Positions 6,865-11,411 of a stretch of DNA of 24,616 bases are shown here, one piece after another. The position numbers and the translations under genes were made by a program. This DNA comes from a virus. Below the pieces are notes generated by a model. It was not told the origin of the DNA and searched no databases. It saw only the letters and a list, made by a program, of their open reading frames with translations. The stretch spans positions 1-24,616 of the IMG/VR virus record IMGVR_UViG_3300045997_000140; one strand, given 5' to 3'. Position 1 is the first letter of the stretch, and the number at the start of each line of letters is the position of its first letter.

Positions 6865-7087
6865 CACTGGCAAGCGGAGTGCAATAGAGGCGGGCATGGT
6901 CACCGGCAAAACGCTCCGAGCCGCCTACGACGTCGCGCAGGCGAACCTGATCCCCGACGCGGTTGTTTACGGCCAGCGCGAGCTGACCGACGTGGAGGAG
7001 TCGGAAATCCACGCGTTGGCGGTGGATCAAGTGGCGTGCGAGTTCGAGGTGACGGTGGAACAGGTCAACCAGGCTCTGGCGCAGTAA
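6854..7087 (+). CDS. Hypothetical 77-aa acidic protein
   Basis: This encodes 77 residues from ATG 6854, with GAGAG 5 bases upstream. The sequence has helical character and is acidic in its second half (D-V-E-E-S-E-I-H-A-L-A-V-D-Q-V-A-C-E-F-E-V-T-V-E-Q-V). The final stretch T-V-E-Q-V-N-Q-A-L-A-Q resembles the recognition half of a small helix-turn-helix, but too little is present to call it. I do not recognise a family. It follows the inverted repeat, so its expression could be set by that hairpin. It heads a run of small early-type genes. Confidence 0.6.
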   Translation: MAFDTGKRSAIEAGMVTGKTLRAAYDVAQANLIPDAVVYGQRELTDVEESEIHALAVDQVACEFEVTVEQVNQALAQ

Positions 7088-7098
7088 TAGAGGACCCC

Positions 7099-7200
7099 AT
7101 GAACAAGCTCACCAACGCACAAATTGCAGAGCGGTTGCTCGTGATCGAGGCGGATCTTCAGAGCGTGCTGACCGACCCGGTGCCTTCAAATGTTCGCTGA
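7099..7200 (+). CDS. Possible 33-aa peptide
   Basis: ATG 7099 opens 33 codons (M-N-K-L-T-N-A-Q-I-A-E-R-L-L-V-I-E-A-D-L-Q...) ending at TGA 7198-7200. An AGAGGA box lies about 5 bases before the start. The peptide predicts as one amphipathic helix. It fills the space between two better supported genes with only short gaps, which suits a real small phage gene, but length gives little evidence. Confidence 0.45.
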   Translation: MNKLTNAQIAERLLVIEADLQSVLTDPVPSNVR

Positions 7201-7215
7201 CAAGGGGAGCTACCG

Positions 7216-7494
7216 ATGATCATTGACGTCAACAAAGAGCACTACACCGCGGCCTTGGTGGTCGCTGGGCTCGACCCTACGCTGTACGTGGTTCAGGCGT
7301 TCAGGTTGGGGATCCACATCGGTTCTACGGGCCTGGCAACGCCTACGTGGCAGCTCACCACGCTCGCCACCTACAGCGTTGGGTCGATTTTGCCGTGTTC
7401 GTTTGACCACGCGCGGGAGATTGCGCGGCGCTTCAACGACGGGTCGGTTTCAACCTCGCGGTGGGATACCACGGAGCAAGTATGGGTGGATTAA
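7216..7494 (+). CDS. Hypothetical 92-aa protein
   Basis: This encodes 92 residues from ATG 7216, with AGGGGAG 6 bases upstream. It has hydrophobic beta-like segments (A-A-L-V-V-A-G-L, T-L-Y-V-V-Q-A-F) and a polar C-terminus (H-A-R-E-I-A-R-R-F-N-D-G). There are no catalytic or metal motifs, and no membrane helix long enough to span. I do not recognise a family. The next gene starts inside its last 13 bases, which indicates coupled translation. Confidence 0.65.
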   Translation: MIIDVNKEHYTAALVVAGLDPTLYVVQAFRLGIHIGSTGLATPTWQLTTLATYSVGSILPCSFDHAREIARRFNDGSVSTSRWDTTEQVWVD

Positions 7495-7880
7495 TCAATC
7501 AGCCTTACGACTCCGTCACCGCTCTCAAGCTCGCGGTGCAACAAATGGATTTGCCCACATCGCGGCGAGCGTGGCGGGTGCTCGCTCGTCTCAGCGGTCG
7601 CCATAACCTAGCGGCTGAGGTTCGGCGCTCTAACGCGTTCAGCGACTGGGATGCGTGGAATTCGACTCCGCCACCCTGGCTCTGGTTGCAAGAGCTGATA
7701 ATCTACCTCACGTGTTACGGTCCCTGGGCCCCGCTGTTGCTGCGCACGGGTCGACGGGTGCGTGAATATGATCCTGTGCTGCGGCGCATAATTTCGCGGC
7801 ACGAAACTAGCACTGATATAAGCCTGGCGCGCGAAATGTGCGCCCGGGCTTGGTCGGAGATTTTCGCCGAACCCGCTTGA
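7482..7880 (+). CDS. Hypothetical 132-aa protein
   Basis: I start this gene at ATG 7482, with GGAG at 7473-7476 and 5-base spacing. An ATG 21 bases upstream (7461) lacks such a site. The product (M-G-G-L-I-N-Q-P-Y-D-S-V-T-A...) is rich in Arg, Trp and Leu. The central segment P-P-P-W-L-W-L-Q-E-L-I-I-Y-L-T-C-Y-G-P-W is hydrophobic but Pro/Trp-broken, so membrane insertion is uncertain. The rest looks helical and basic. I do not recognise a family. The stop codon overlaps the -35 box of the next promoter. Confidence 0.65.
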   Translation: MGGLINQPYDSVTALKLAVQQMDLPTSRRAWRVLARLSGRHNLAAEVRRSNAFSDWDAWNSTPPPWLWLQELIIYLTCYGPWAPLLLRTGRRVREYDPVLRRIISRHETSTDISLAREMCARAWSEIFAEPA

Positions 7881-7905
7881 CAGGATTCTTGGCAGTGGTT
7901 ATTGT
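7877..7905 (+). promoter_or_regulatory. Rightward sigma70-type promoter
   Basis: TTGACA (7877-7882), 17 bases, then TATTGT (7900-7905). The -35 overlaps the TGA of the 132-aa gene. A start near 7912 gives a leader of about 30 bases with CGGAGGT before ATG 7941. This is one of the best promoter matches in the window. Confidence 0.75.
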
Positions 7906-7940
7906 TTTCTCACCATCGCAGCACCTCGGAGGTAGCACCC

Positions 7941-8477
7941 ATGACGACTCTTACCGGTGACATGAACTCGATTACCACCCAGGTCGAGGAGCTGTTGGGT
8001 CCCGACGGCAACCGCCTCTTGGCTAAGGCCGTCGTGCGCGAGCTTGAGGATGCCGGGCACCTGTCCTACACCGGCAACAGCGCCTTGACCTTGAATACGG
8101 CCGAGCCGTTCTGGACCAAGGCCCTCAACGCCGCGATGGCTCGGGCCGTGTGCACGACGCGGGCCATGAATGCCGCGATGGCTCGCGCTGCCGCGCCCAC
8201 GCTGCGCAAGCCTGAGGTCAGGGCAGAAACCGAGTTCATGGTCATGACTGCCGCCGCGCAAATGCCGGCGACGTGCCGCGGTATGTATAAGCGTGTCGCG
8301 GTGCTGGAAGTGCTCAAGGGCAGCGCCCCGAAGCGGATTGACGCGAGGGATCGCGCGGTGATCCGGATCGTGAAGACCTGGGAGCGCCTCGACGTCGGCC
8401 GCACGGAGCGGTGCGCGTTCAACAAGGCTGTGGCGGCGGCCCGGGCTCTGGCTGCGGCGCTGAACAAGGGCGGGTGA
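7941..8477 (+). CDS. Hypothetical 178-aa Ala-rich protein
   Basis: I choose ATG 7941, with CGGAGGT about 8 bases upstream. The frame opens earlier at 7902, but that codon lies in the -10 box of its own promoter. The product is helical and Ala/Arg-rich. It has an internal repeat, N-A-A-M-A-R-A, twice within residues 60-85, separated by V-C-T-T-R-A-M, matched by a repeated DNA stretch near 8128-8190. The C-terminal third (R-T-E-R-C-A-F-N-K-A-V-A-A-A-R-A-L-A-A-A-L) is a basic-to-Ala-rich helix. No family is recognised. It is the first gene after a strong promoter, so is probably well expressed. Confidence 0.65.
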   Translation: MTTLTGDMNSITTQVEELLGPDGNRLLAKAVVRELEDAGHLSYTGNSALTLNTAEPFWTKALNAAMARAVCTTRAMNAAMARAAAPTLRKPEVRAETEFMVMTAAAQMPATCRGMYKRVAVLEVLKGSAPKRIDARDRAVIRIVKTWERLDVGRTERCAFNKAVAAARALAAALNKGG

Positions 8478-8480
8478 GCC

Positions 8481-8738
8481 GTGAAAATCAAAGCTACGCA
8501 TTATTTGCAGAGGTTTCAGGTCGCCGGCCGTAGTGGCTTTCCGCTCGACATGCTGCGGCATGACCATTGCTACCCGGCCACGTCGCACGACGCTAGCTCA
8601 ATCTCGCTCGCCATATTCCACACTGGCGCTCCGCTCACGATCACGCTTGAGCGCGCGGTGCTGGTAGGTGGTGTGACCTCGCCGTCTTTCGACCGCTGGC
8701 TGTCGTTCGGCTGGCAGGTTGTCAACGTGCTGCCGTGA
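8481..8738 (+). CDS. Hypothetical 85-aa protein with FPLDML motif
   Basis: This encodes 85 residues from GTG 8481, 3 bases after the previous stop. It contains G-F-P-L-D-M-L-R-H-D-H-C-Y-P-A followed by beta-like segments and F-D-R-W-L-S-F-G-W-Q-V-V. I have seen a similar F-P-L-D-M-L-R-Y-D pattern in small unassigned phage and plasmid proteins, but cannot attach a function. His/Cys near residues 26-30 could bind metal. The stop codon overlaps the next start as GTGA. Confidence 0.6.
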   Translation: MKIKATHYLQRFQVAGRSGFPLDMLRHDHCYPATSHDASSISLAIFHTGAPLTITLERAVLVGGVTSPSFDRWLSFGWQVVNVLP

Positions 8739-9052
8739 GTGTTGTGAGCGACTGGGAGATAATGAAGGTGCGGAAAATCTACCGCTCACGGAGCGGCGCC
8801 GGGTACACTCTCACTATTACGCGTCAAAAGCGTGGCTGGTGCGCGACAATTCACCAGCACCTCAATTGGAGTGAGGTGCTCATTTTTCGACGCGTGTATA
8901 TCGAGCACTCGTGCGCTCGCGACAGCCTACCGGCGATTGTTGAGGAGATCGAGGCTAAGCAGGCAGTGGCCGTTAGGCCGGTATTCAGACCAAGGGCGCG
9001 GCAATGCTACCCCGGCTCGGCCGAGCTTGACACGAGCAAGGGCCCGCGGTAG
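8735..9052 (+). CDS. Hypothetical 105-aa basic protein
   Basis: This encodes 105 residues from GTG 8735, overlapping the previous TGA by GTGA. It is basic, with R-K-I-Y-R-S-R-S-G-A-G-Y-T-L-T-I-T-R-Q-K-R-G-W-C-A near the N-terminus, which looks like a beta hairpin of Arg/Lys-rich strands. A nucleic-acid contact is possible but unproven. The last 30 codons overlap the 9027-9055 promoter, which may constrain their sequence. No family is recognised. Confidence 0.55.
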   Translation: MSVVSDWEIMKVRKIYRSRSGAGYTLTITRQKRGWCATIHQHLNWSEVLIFRRVYIEHSCARDSLPAIVEEIEAKQAVAVRPVFRPRARQCYPGSAELDTSKGPR

Positions 9053-9055
9053 TGT
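9027..9055 (+). promoter_or_regulatory. Rightward sigma70-type promoter overlapping gene ends
   Basis: TTGACA (9027-9032, context CTTGACAC), 17 bases, then TAGTGT (9050-9055). The -10 overlaps the TAG stop of the 105-aa gene and the GTG of the next frame. Transcription would start near 9062, so the GTG at 9052 could not be used on this transcript, only on read-through RNA. Confidence 0.6.
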
Positions 9056-9276
9056 GGCGCGGCATTAAACACGAGTTCGGCTTATGCCGGGCGGTGCACC
9101 TAGCCGAAGGCCCCGACAGCTGTGTCGCATGTAGGTTCACCCGCGGTGATAAAAAGGCGCTCTGTGAAGACTGCGCGAATGTTCATCATTTCAATCTGGC
9201 AGAGAACGTCGGAGATCGGCACCCCGCGGAGCGTCTGCACTTACACCCGAGTCGGAGTCTTCAAACTCTGGGCTGA
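9052..9276 (+). CDS. Small zinc-ribbon-like protein
   Basis: This encodes 74 residues from GTG 9052 (TAGTG overlap with the previous stop). It carries two CxxC knuckles: C-V-A-C near residue 25 and C-E-D-C near residue 39, the second followed by A-N-V-H-H. Two CxxC pairs about ten residues apart are typical of a zinc ribbon, so a small nucleic-acid or protein-binding role is likely. If RNA starts at the promoter just upstream, a downstream GTG (9094) would give a 60-aa form that keeps both knuckles. The C-terminus (H-P-A-E-R-L-H-L-H-P-S) is His-rich. No named family is recognised. Confidence 0.5.
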   Translation: MWRGIKHEFGLCRAVHLAEGPDSCVACRFTRGDKKALCEDCANVHHFNLAENVGDRHPAERLHLHPSRSLQTLG

Positions 9277-9412
9277 GAGTGGTTACCTCGCGGCGTGTTC
9301 CGCCAGCCGCTTGTTTTTCAGTTTCTCGAACCGAAATATTTGGCGGTGTGCGCCTGGCGCGACTTTTGCACGACCGCTGTACATTATCCGCAACGACACC
9401 CCTGAGGTCTAA
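9179..9412 (+). CDS. Uncertain 77-codon frame before the membrane gene
   Basis: ATG 9179 opens a frame ending at TAA 9410-9412, with the next gene's ATG immediately after. The product (M-F-I-I-S-I-W-Q-R-T...) is Ser/Arg-rich with four cysteines and an aromatic patch (F-F-S-F-S-N-R-N-I-W-R-C). Its first half overlaps the zinc-ribbon gene in another frame, and no ribosome site is clear. The abutting TAA-ATG is the only positive sign. If it is not real, 9277-9412 is non-coding leader for the membrane gene. Confidence 0.25.
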   Translation: MFIISIWQRTSEIGTPRSVCTYTRVGVFKLWAESGYLAACSASRLFFSFSNRNIWRCAPGATFARPLYIIRNDTPEV

Positions 9413-9706
9413 ATGAACCCGATCGCGATTCCGCTGGCGTTGCTTTTCATGATCCCGCTTGGCCTGTTTTTTGTAGCTGTGTTGTTGGAGCTTTGTGCCT
9501 GGCTCTCTCGGCATATCCCTGACTTTCAGATCGTAGAGACCAAGTGGGGCGCATGGGGCAGCGGAATAGGGGCCGGCTCCTGTAAGCGGCGCGGTCGGTG
9601 GTTGTGGGTGCGGTACGAGCACCAGAGCTGTATTTTGTATTTTTCGGGAGATTTGACGTTACAGCTCCCTGCGTTCTATGAAGCGCGTGAGCGTTGGGGT
9701 TACTAG
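9413..9706 (+). CDS. Small membrane protein, one N-terminal helix
   Basis: This encodes 97 residues from ATG 9413, with GAGGT about 6 bases upstream. Residues 3-28 (P-I-A-I-P-L-A-L-L-F-M-I-P-L-G-L-F-F-V-A-V-L-L-E-L) form one strong membrane helix with no signal-peptidase motif, so the protein is probably anchored. The remainder is soluble and has R-R-G-R-W-L-W-V-R-Y near residue 60, then beta-like sequence. No family is recognised. It is the last protein gene before the tRNA-Leu, which follows by 8 bases. Confidence 0.6.
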   Translation: MNPIAIPLALLFMIPLGLFFVAVLLELCAWLSRHIPDFQIVETKWGAWGSGIGAGSCKRRGRWLWVRYEHQSCILYFSGDLTLQLPAFYEARERWGY

Positions 9707-9714
9707 TGCAGTAG

Positions 9715-9788
9715 GCGCGCGTGGTGAAACCGGTAGACACAGCGGTCTTAGAAGCCGCCCTTTGTGGGTTCGAATCCCACCGCGCGCA
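9715..9788 (+). tRNA. tRNA-Leu(UAG): tRNA-Leu (anticodon UAG) with short variable loop
   Basis: A full cloverleaf is readable. The acceptor is GCGCGCG (9715-9721) with CGCGCGC (9781-9787), followed by discriminator A. The D-stem is GTG/CAC with GGTAGA in the loop. The anticodon stem is GCGGT/GCCGC with loop CTTAGAA (anticodon TAG, 9749-9751). The T-arm is GTGGG, TTCGAAT, CCCAC. Anticodon UAG reads CUA leucine. The D-arm (TGGTGAAACCGGTAGACAC) and A73 match bacterial tRNA-Leu, yet the variable region is only 5 bases (9759-9763), not the usual long arm. CCA is not encoded. Leucine identity is from anticodon and D-arm; the truncated arm makes charging less certain. Confidence 0.85.
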
Positions 9789-9813
9789 CTCACCCGCCGT
9801 AGGAGAAAACAAA

Positions 9814-10038
9814 ATGGCTGTTATACCTAACACCCCCTCACCCGACTCCGTCTTGGCTCTGGCGTTCTCTCAGCTCGCTGAGGTGTCCTCCTCATGCCTG
9901 GTGGCCTATCACGCGGCGCTCCTCGATATGCCACCCACACGCAACCCGAACCGCGAGGCAGCTTGGCGTAAGGCGCGCAAGTTGCACACCATCGCGACGG
10001 AGCTGACCGACCCGCTTGCGCGAGTGGGGCGTCCATGA
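9814..10038 (+). CDS. Hypothetical 74-aa protein after tRNA-Leu
   Basis: I start at ATG 9814, with AGGAG at 9801-9805. The frame is open upstream, but that part is the tRNA. The product (M-A-V-I-P-N-T-P-S-P-D-S-V-L...) is helical, with R-N-P-N-R-E-A-A-W-R-K-A-R-K-L-H-T-I-A-T-E-L near the C-terminus, an amphipathic basic helix. No family is recognised. Its stop overlaps the next start as ATGA. Confidence 0.6.
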   Translation: MAVIPNTPSPDSVLALAFSQLAEVSSSCLVAYHAALLDMPPTRNPNREAAWRKARKLHTIATELTDPLARVGRP

Positions 10039-10283
10039 ATCCTCAAAGTATGTTTCTTCTGGAAATTAAGTCGTATTTCGTCGAGCTGCCACGCTGCTAT
10101 CGCAACGTGCTGACAGCACCCGCCTCGGGTGTGGGCGCAGAGAATACCCAGGTCTTCACGCTCCGGTTTGCCGACGGCGCTGAGGCTGAGGCGCGCGCGG
10201 CCTACGCGGCAGCTGTTAAGATCCGGCGCCCGGGTGAGGACGTGTCGCTAACCAGAATCGAGGTGCTGGGGTCTGAGGGTTAA
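10035..10283 (+). CDS. Hypothetical 82-aa protein
   Basis: This encodes 82 residues from ATG 10035, in ATGA overlap with the previous gene. The first half alternates hydrophobic and polar residues (F-L-L-E-I-K-S-Y-F-V-E-L) and the second half is an Ala-rich helix followed by D-V-S-L-T-R-I-E-V-L. It could be a small alpha/beta fold. No catalytic motif or family is recognised. It is cotranscribed with the preceding gene. Confidence 0.6.
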   Translation: MNPQSMFLLEIKSYFVELPRCYRNVLTAPASGVGAENTQVFTLRFADGAEAEARAAYAAAVKIRRPGEDVSLTRIEVLGSEG

Positions 10284-10328
10284 ATGGCACCCGCGAACTA
10301 CGCTGGCCGGTCTGTGGTCAATGAATGA
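10284..10328 (+). CDS. Possible 14-codon leader peptide
   Basis: ATG 10284 directly follows the TAA of the 82-aa gene and encodes M-A-P-A-N-Y-A-G-R-S-V-V-N-E before TGA 10326-10328. It lies 15 bases before the metallopeptidase start. It could keep ribosomes moving into that gene or be chance. Nothing else supports it. Confidence 0.2.
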   Translation: MAPANYAGRSVVNE

Positions 10329-10343
10329 CCCCTTGCACTCGTC

Positions 10344-10721
10344 ATGAAAATAAGCAAGCGTCTTGAGCGGTTCTACCGAGCGGAGCAAGCTCGCTACGCG
10401 TTCGAAAACTCGGTGCGCGTGTCGGATAAAGCGGCCTGGCGGATCACGGAACGCCTTATCGGTGACGAGTTTCACGTGATCATTTTTCGGCTACGGGCGC
10501 GCTCCTACAGCTACGCTTCGGAGAATCAGCGTGGCTCCTACCGAATCGAGCTAGCCTCAGACGCGTCGATCCTGGCGCTACTGCACGAGTTAGCACACTG
10601 CTGTGACTTGTGGGAGAACGGCTACACTGGGCACCACAAGCGGTTCAGCGCGATCTTGGCTCGGCTCGCGCTGCGGTTCCGCAACACGATGCTCGACGAT
10701 CCCGCGGTGTGGGTCGAATGA
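10344..10721 (+). CDS. SprT-like/TIGR04338-like HExxH metallopeptidase
   Basis: This encodes 125 residues from ATG 10344. The zincin motif H-E-L-A-H (about residues 80-84, within L-A-L-L-H-E-L-A-H-C) would supply two zinc-binding histidines and the catalytic glutamate. A G-H-H-K-R-F-S-A-I-L segment about 15 residues later could supply the third ligand. This compact H-E-L-A-H...G-H-x-x-x-F layout matches SprT-like domains and, in my recollection, the short actinobacterial TIGR04338 family. SprT-like enzymes cleave protein attached to DNA; some phage versions have no known target. There is no signal peptide, so it is cytoplasmic. It is the last gene before the gene-free region at 10722. The motif is clear; the substrate is unknown. 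Confidence 0.7.
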   Translation: MKISKRLERFYRAEQARYAFENSVRVSDKAAWRITERLIGDEFHVIIFRLRARSYSYASENQRGSYRIELASDASILALLHELAHCCDLWENGYTGHHKRFSAILARLALRFRNTMLDDPAVWVE

Positions 10722-10723
10722 GC

Positions 10724-10752
10724 TTGACACAGCACCTGATTCTAGTTATTCT
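10724..10752 (+). promoter_or_regulatory. Rightward promoter feeding the structured leader at 10753-11117
   Basis: TTGACA (10724-10729, context CTTGACAC), 17 bases, then TATTCT (10747-10752). Transcription would start near 10759, about 360 bases before the next credible gene start (11118). A promoter this far from a gene fits a non-coding RNA or a long regulatory leader. Confidence 0.7.
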
Positions 10753-11117
10753 TGAGGTCTCTAGTCGGTCCATTCGACAGAGCGCGAGGCTGACGAGCGT
10801 GCAGCCCCCTCGCGTGACGTGCGCGTAGCACCAGAGAAGGGGCCATTGGGGCCGGAGTGCGGCTGTACAGCGAGCCCGCTAGCGGGCTAGGGTGGTGCAG
10901 ATCGATGATCGCCGAGGGCTGAGGGACGGCGGCAGCAAGCACTATATGGATCGGTGACTGAGCGCTTCTAACGGGGGTGCTCGGTTAGACTGAGAGGGCG
11001 CGTGAAACTGGATCACGGACAGCCAACATAGCAACACCCCAATACACCACACGTCGCTCACCAGCGACCGCCGACAGCGACCGGGCTGAGTGGGAGTTCG
11101 ATCCTCCCCGTCGGCAT
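10753..11117 (+). ncRNA. Hairpin-rich non-coding leader or small RNA
   Basis: No credible gene lies here. The stretch holds a series of perfect or near-perfect hairpins. These are AGCCCG-CTAG-CGGGCT (10873-10888); CTCGGT-TAG-ACTGAG (10980-10994); CGTGA, 7-base loop, TCACG (11001-11017); GTCGCT-CACC-AGCGAC (11053-11068); and a T-arm-like hairpin (11092-11108). GGGGTG (10974-10979) can pair with CACCCC (11035-11040), enclosing two of the hairpins. With the promoter ending at 10752, this looks like a transcribed structured RNA whose 3' end lies just before ATG 11118. It shares the words GTCGCT and AGCGACCGG with the second RNA region at 19745-19835. I recognise no Rfam family. It is not a normal tRNA, and I found no tmRNA tag. 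Confidence 0.45.
11070..11116 (+). ncRNA. tRNA-like acceptor/T-arm minihelix abutting a start codon
   Basis: GCCGAC (11070-11075) pairs with GTCGGC (11110-11115). Inside is a canonical T-arm: GGGAG (11092-11096), loop TTCGATC, CTCCC (11104-11108). A 16-base connector (11076-11091) replaces the D- and anticodon arms. The would-be discriminator A (11116) and one T precede ATG 11118. This keeps only the part of a tRNA that RNase P and RNase Z recognise. It could be a processing signal, a decayed tRNA or chance. Confidence 0.4.
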
Positions 11118-11402
11118 ATGAGCAAACCAGAAAAGTGCACGGTTTTAATCGTAGCGGGTGAGAACAGCTTTACCGGCGCTGGTGAGTTGTGCGGAAAAAA
11201 GGTCGTGGCTAAGGCGATGTGCTGGCGTCACTACCGGCAAGACTTGCGCGGTCGGCTCGGGTCGACGCGACCCCAGGTTGAGAAAGGCGAGGCAGCGAGC
11301 GTCACGTTCAACATTTCCAAGACCGCGAAAGCTCAGCTTCAACGCGCGGCGCGTGACGCGAATATGTCGGTAGGTGCGTACCTTCGTTCTCTGTTGGGTT
11401 AG
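11118..11402 (+). CDS. Zinc-knuckle plus ribbon-helix-helix DNA-binding protein
   Basis: This encodes 94 residues from ATG 11118. The start has no ribosome site; it lies two bases after a tRNA-like element. Residues 24-42 (L-C-G-K-K-V-V-A-K-A-M-C-W-R-H-Y) resemble a small C...C-x-x-H-Y metal knuckle, and an earlier Cys (residue 7) could complete it. Residues 60-93 (A-S-V-T-F-N-I-S-K-T-A-K-A-Q-L-Q-R-A-A-R-D-A) with M-S-V-G-A-Y-L-R-S-L-L fit a ribbon-helix-helix: one strand then two helices. RHH proteins dimerise and bind operators, so this may regulate the replication block. It is the first gene after the structured leader, and the primase-helicase follows 9 bases later. The fold is likely and the target is unknown. 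Confidence 0.65.
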   Translation: MSKPEKCTVLIVAGENSFTGAGELCGKKVVAKAMCWRHYRQDLRGRLGSTRPQVEKGEAASVTFNISKTAKAQLQRAARDANMSVGAYLRSLLG

Positions 11403-11411
11403 TGTGCCACC

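Noticed and set aside
6862-6892. Possible promoter TTTGACAC inside the 77-aa gene
   Set aside because: No acceptable -10 box lies at 16-18 bases (only TAGAGG at 18), and it does not carry the 5'-C.
7902-7940. Earlier start for the 178-aa protein at 7902
   Set aside because: That ATG lies in the -10 box of its promoter; ATG 7941 has a CGGAGGT ribosome site.
9191-9622. 143-codon minus-strand frame opposite the zinc-ribbon and membrane genes
   Set aside because: It is opposite two better supported rightward genes, has a basic low-complexity product and no ribosome site or promoter.
10718-10828. 36-codon frame with ATGA overlap after the metallopeptidase
   Set aside because: It lies over the -35/-10 promoter 10724-10752, has no ribosome site of its own, and its product is basic and unremarkable.
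10829-11117. tmRNA in the gene-free region
   Set aside because: The T-arm and acceptor-like end are suggestive, but I found no matching 5' acceptor at tmRNA distance, no tRNA-like 5' motif and no tag reading frame ending in Ala-Ala.
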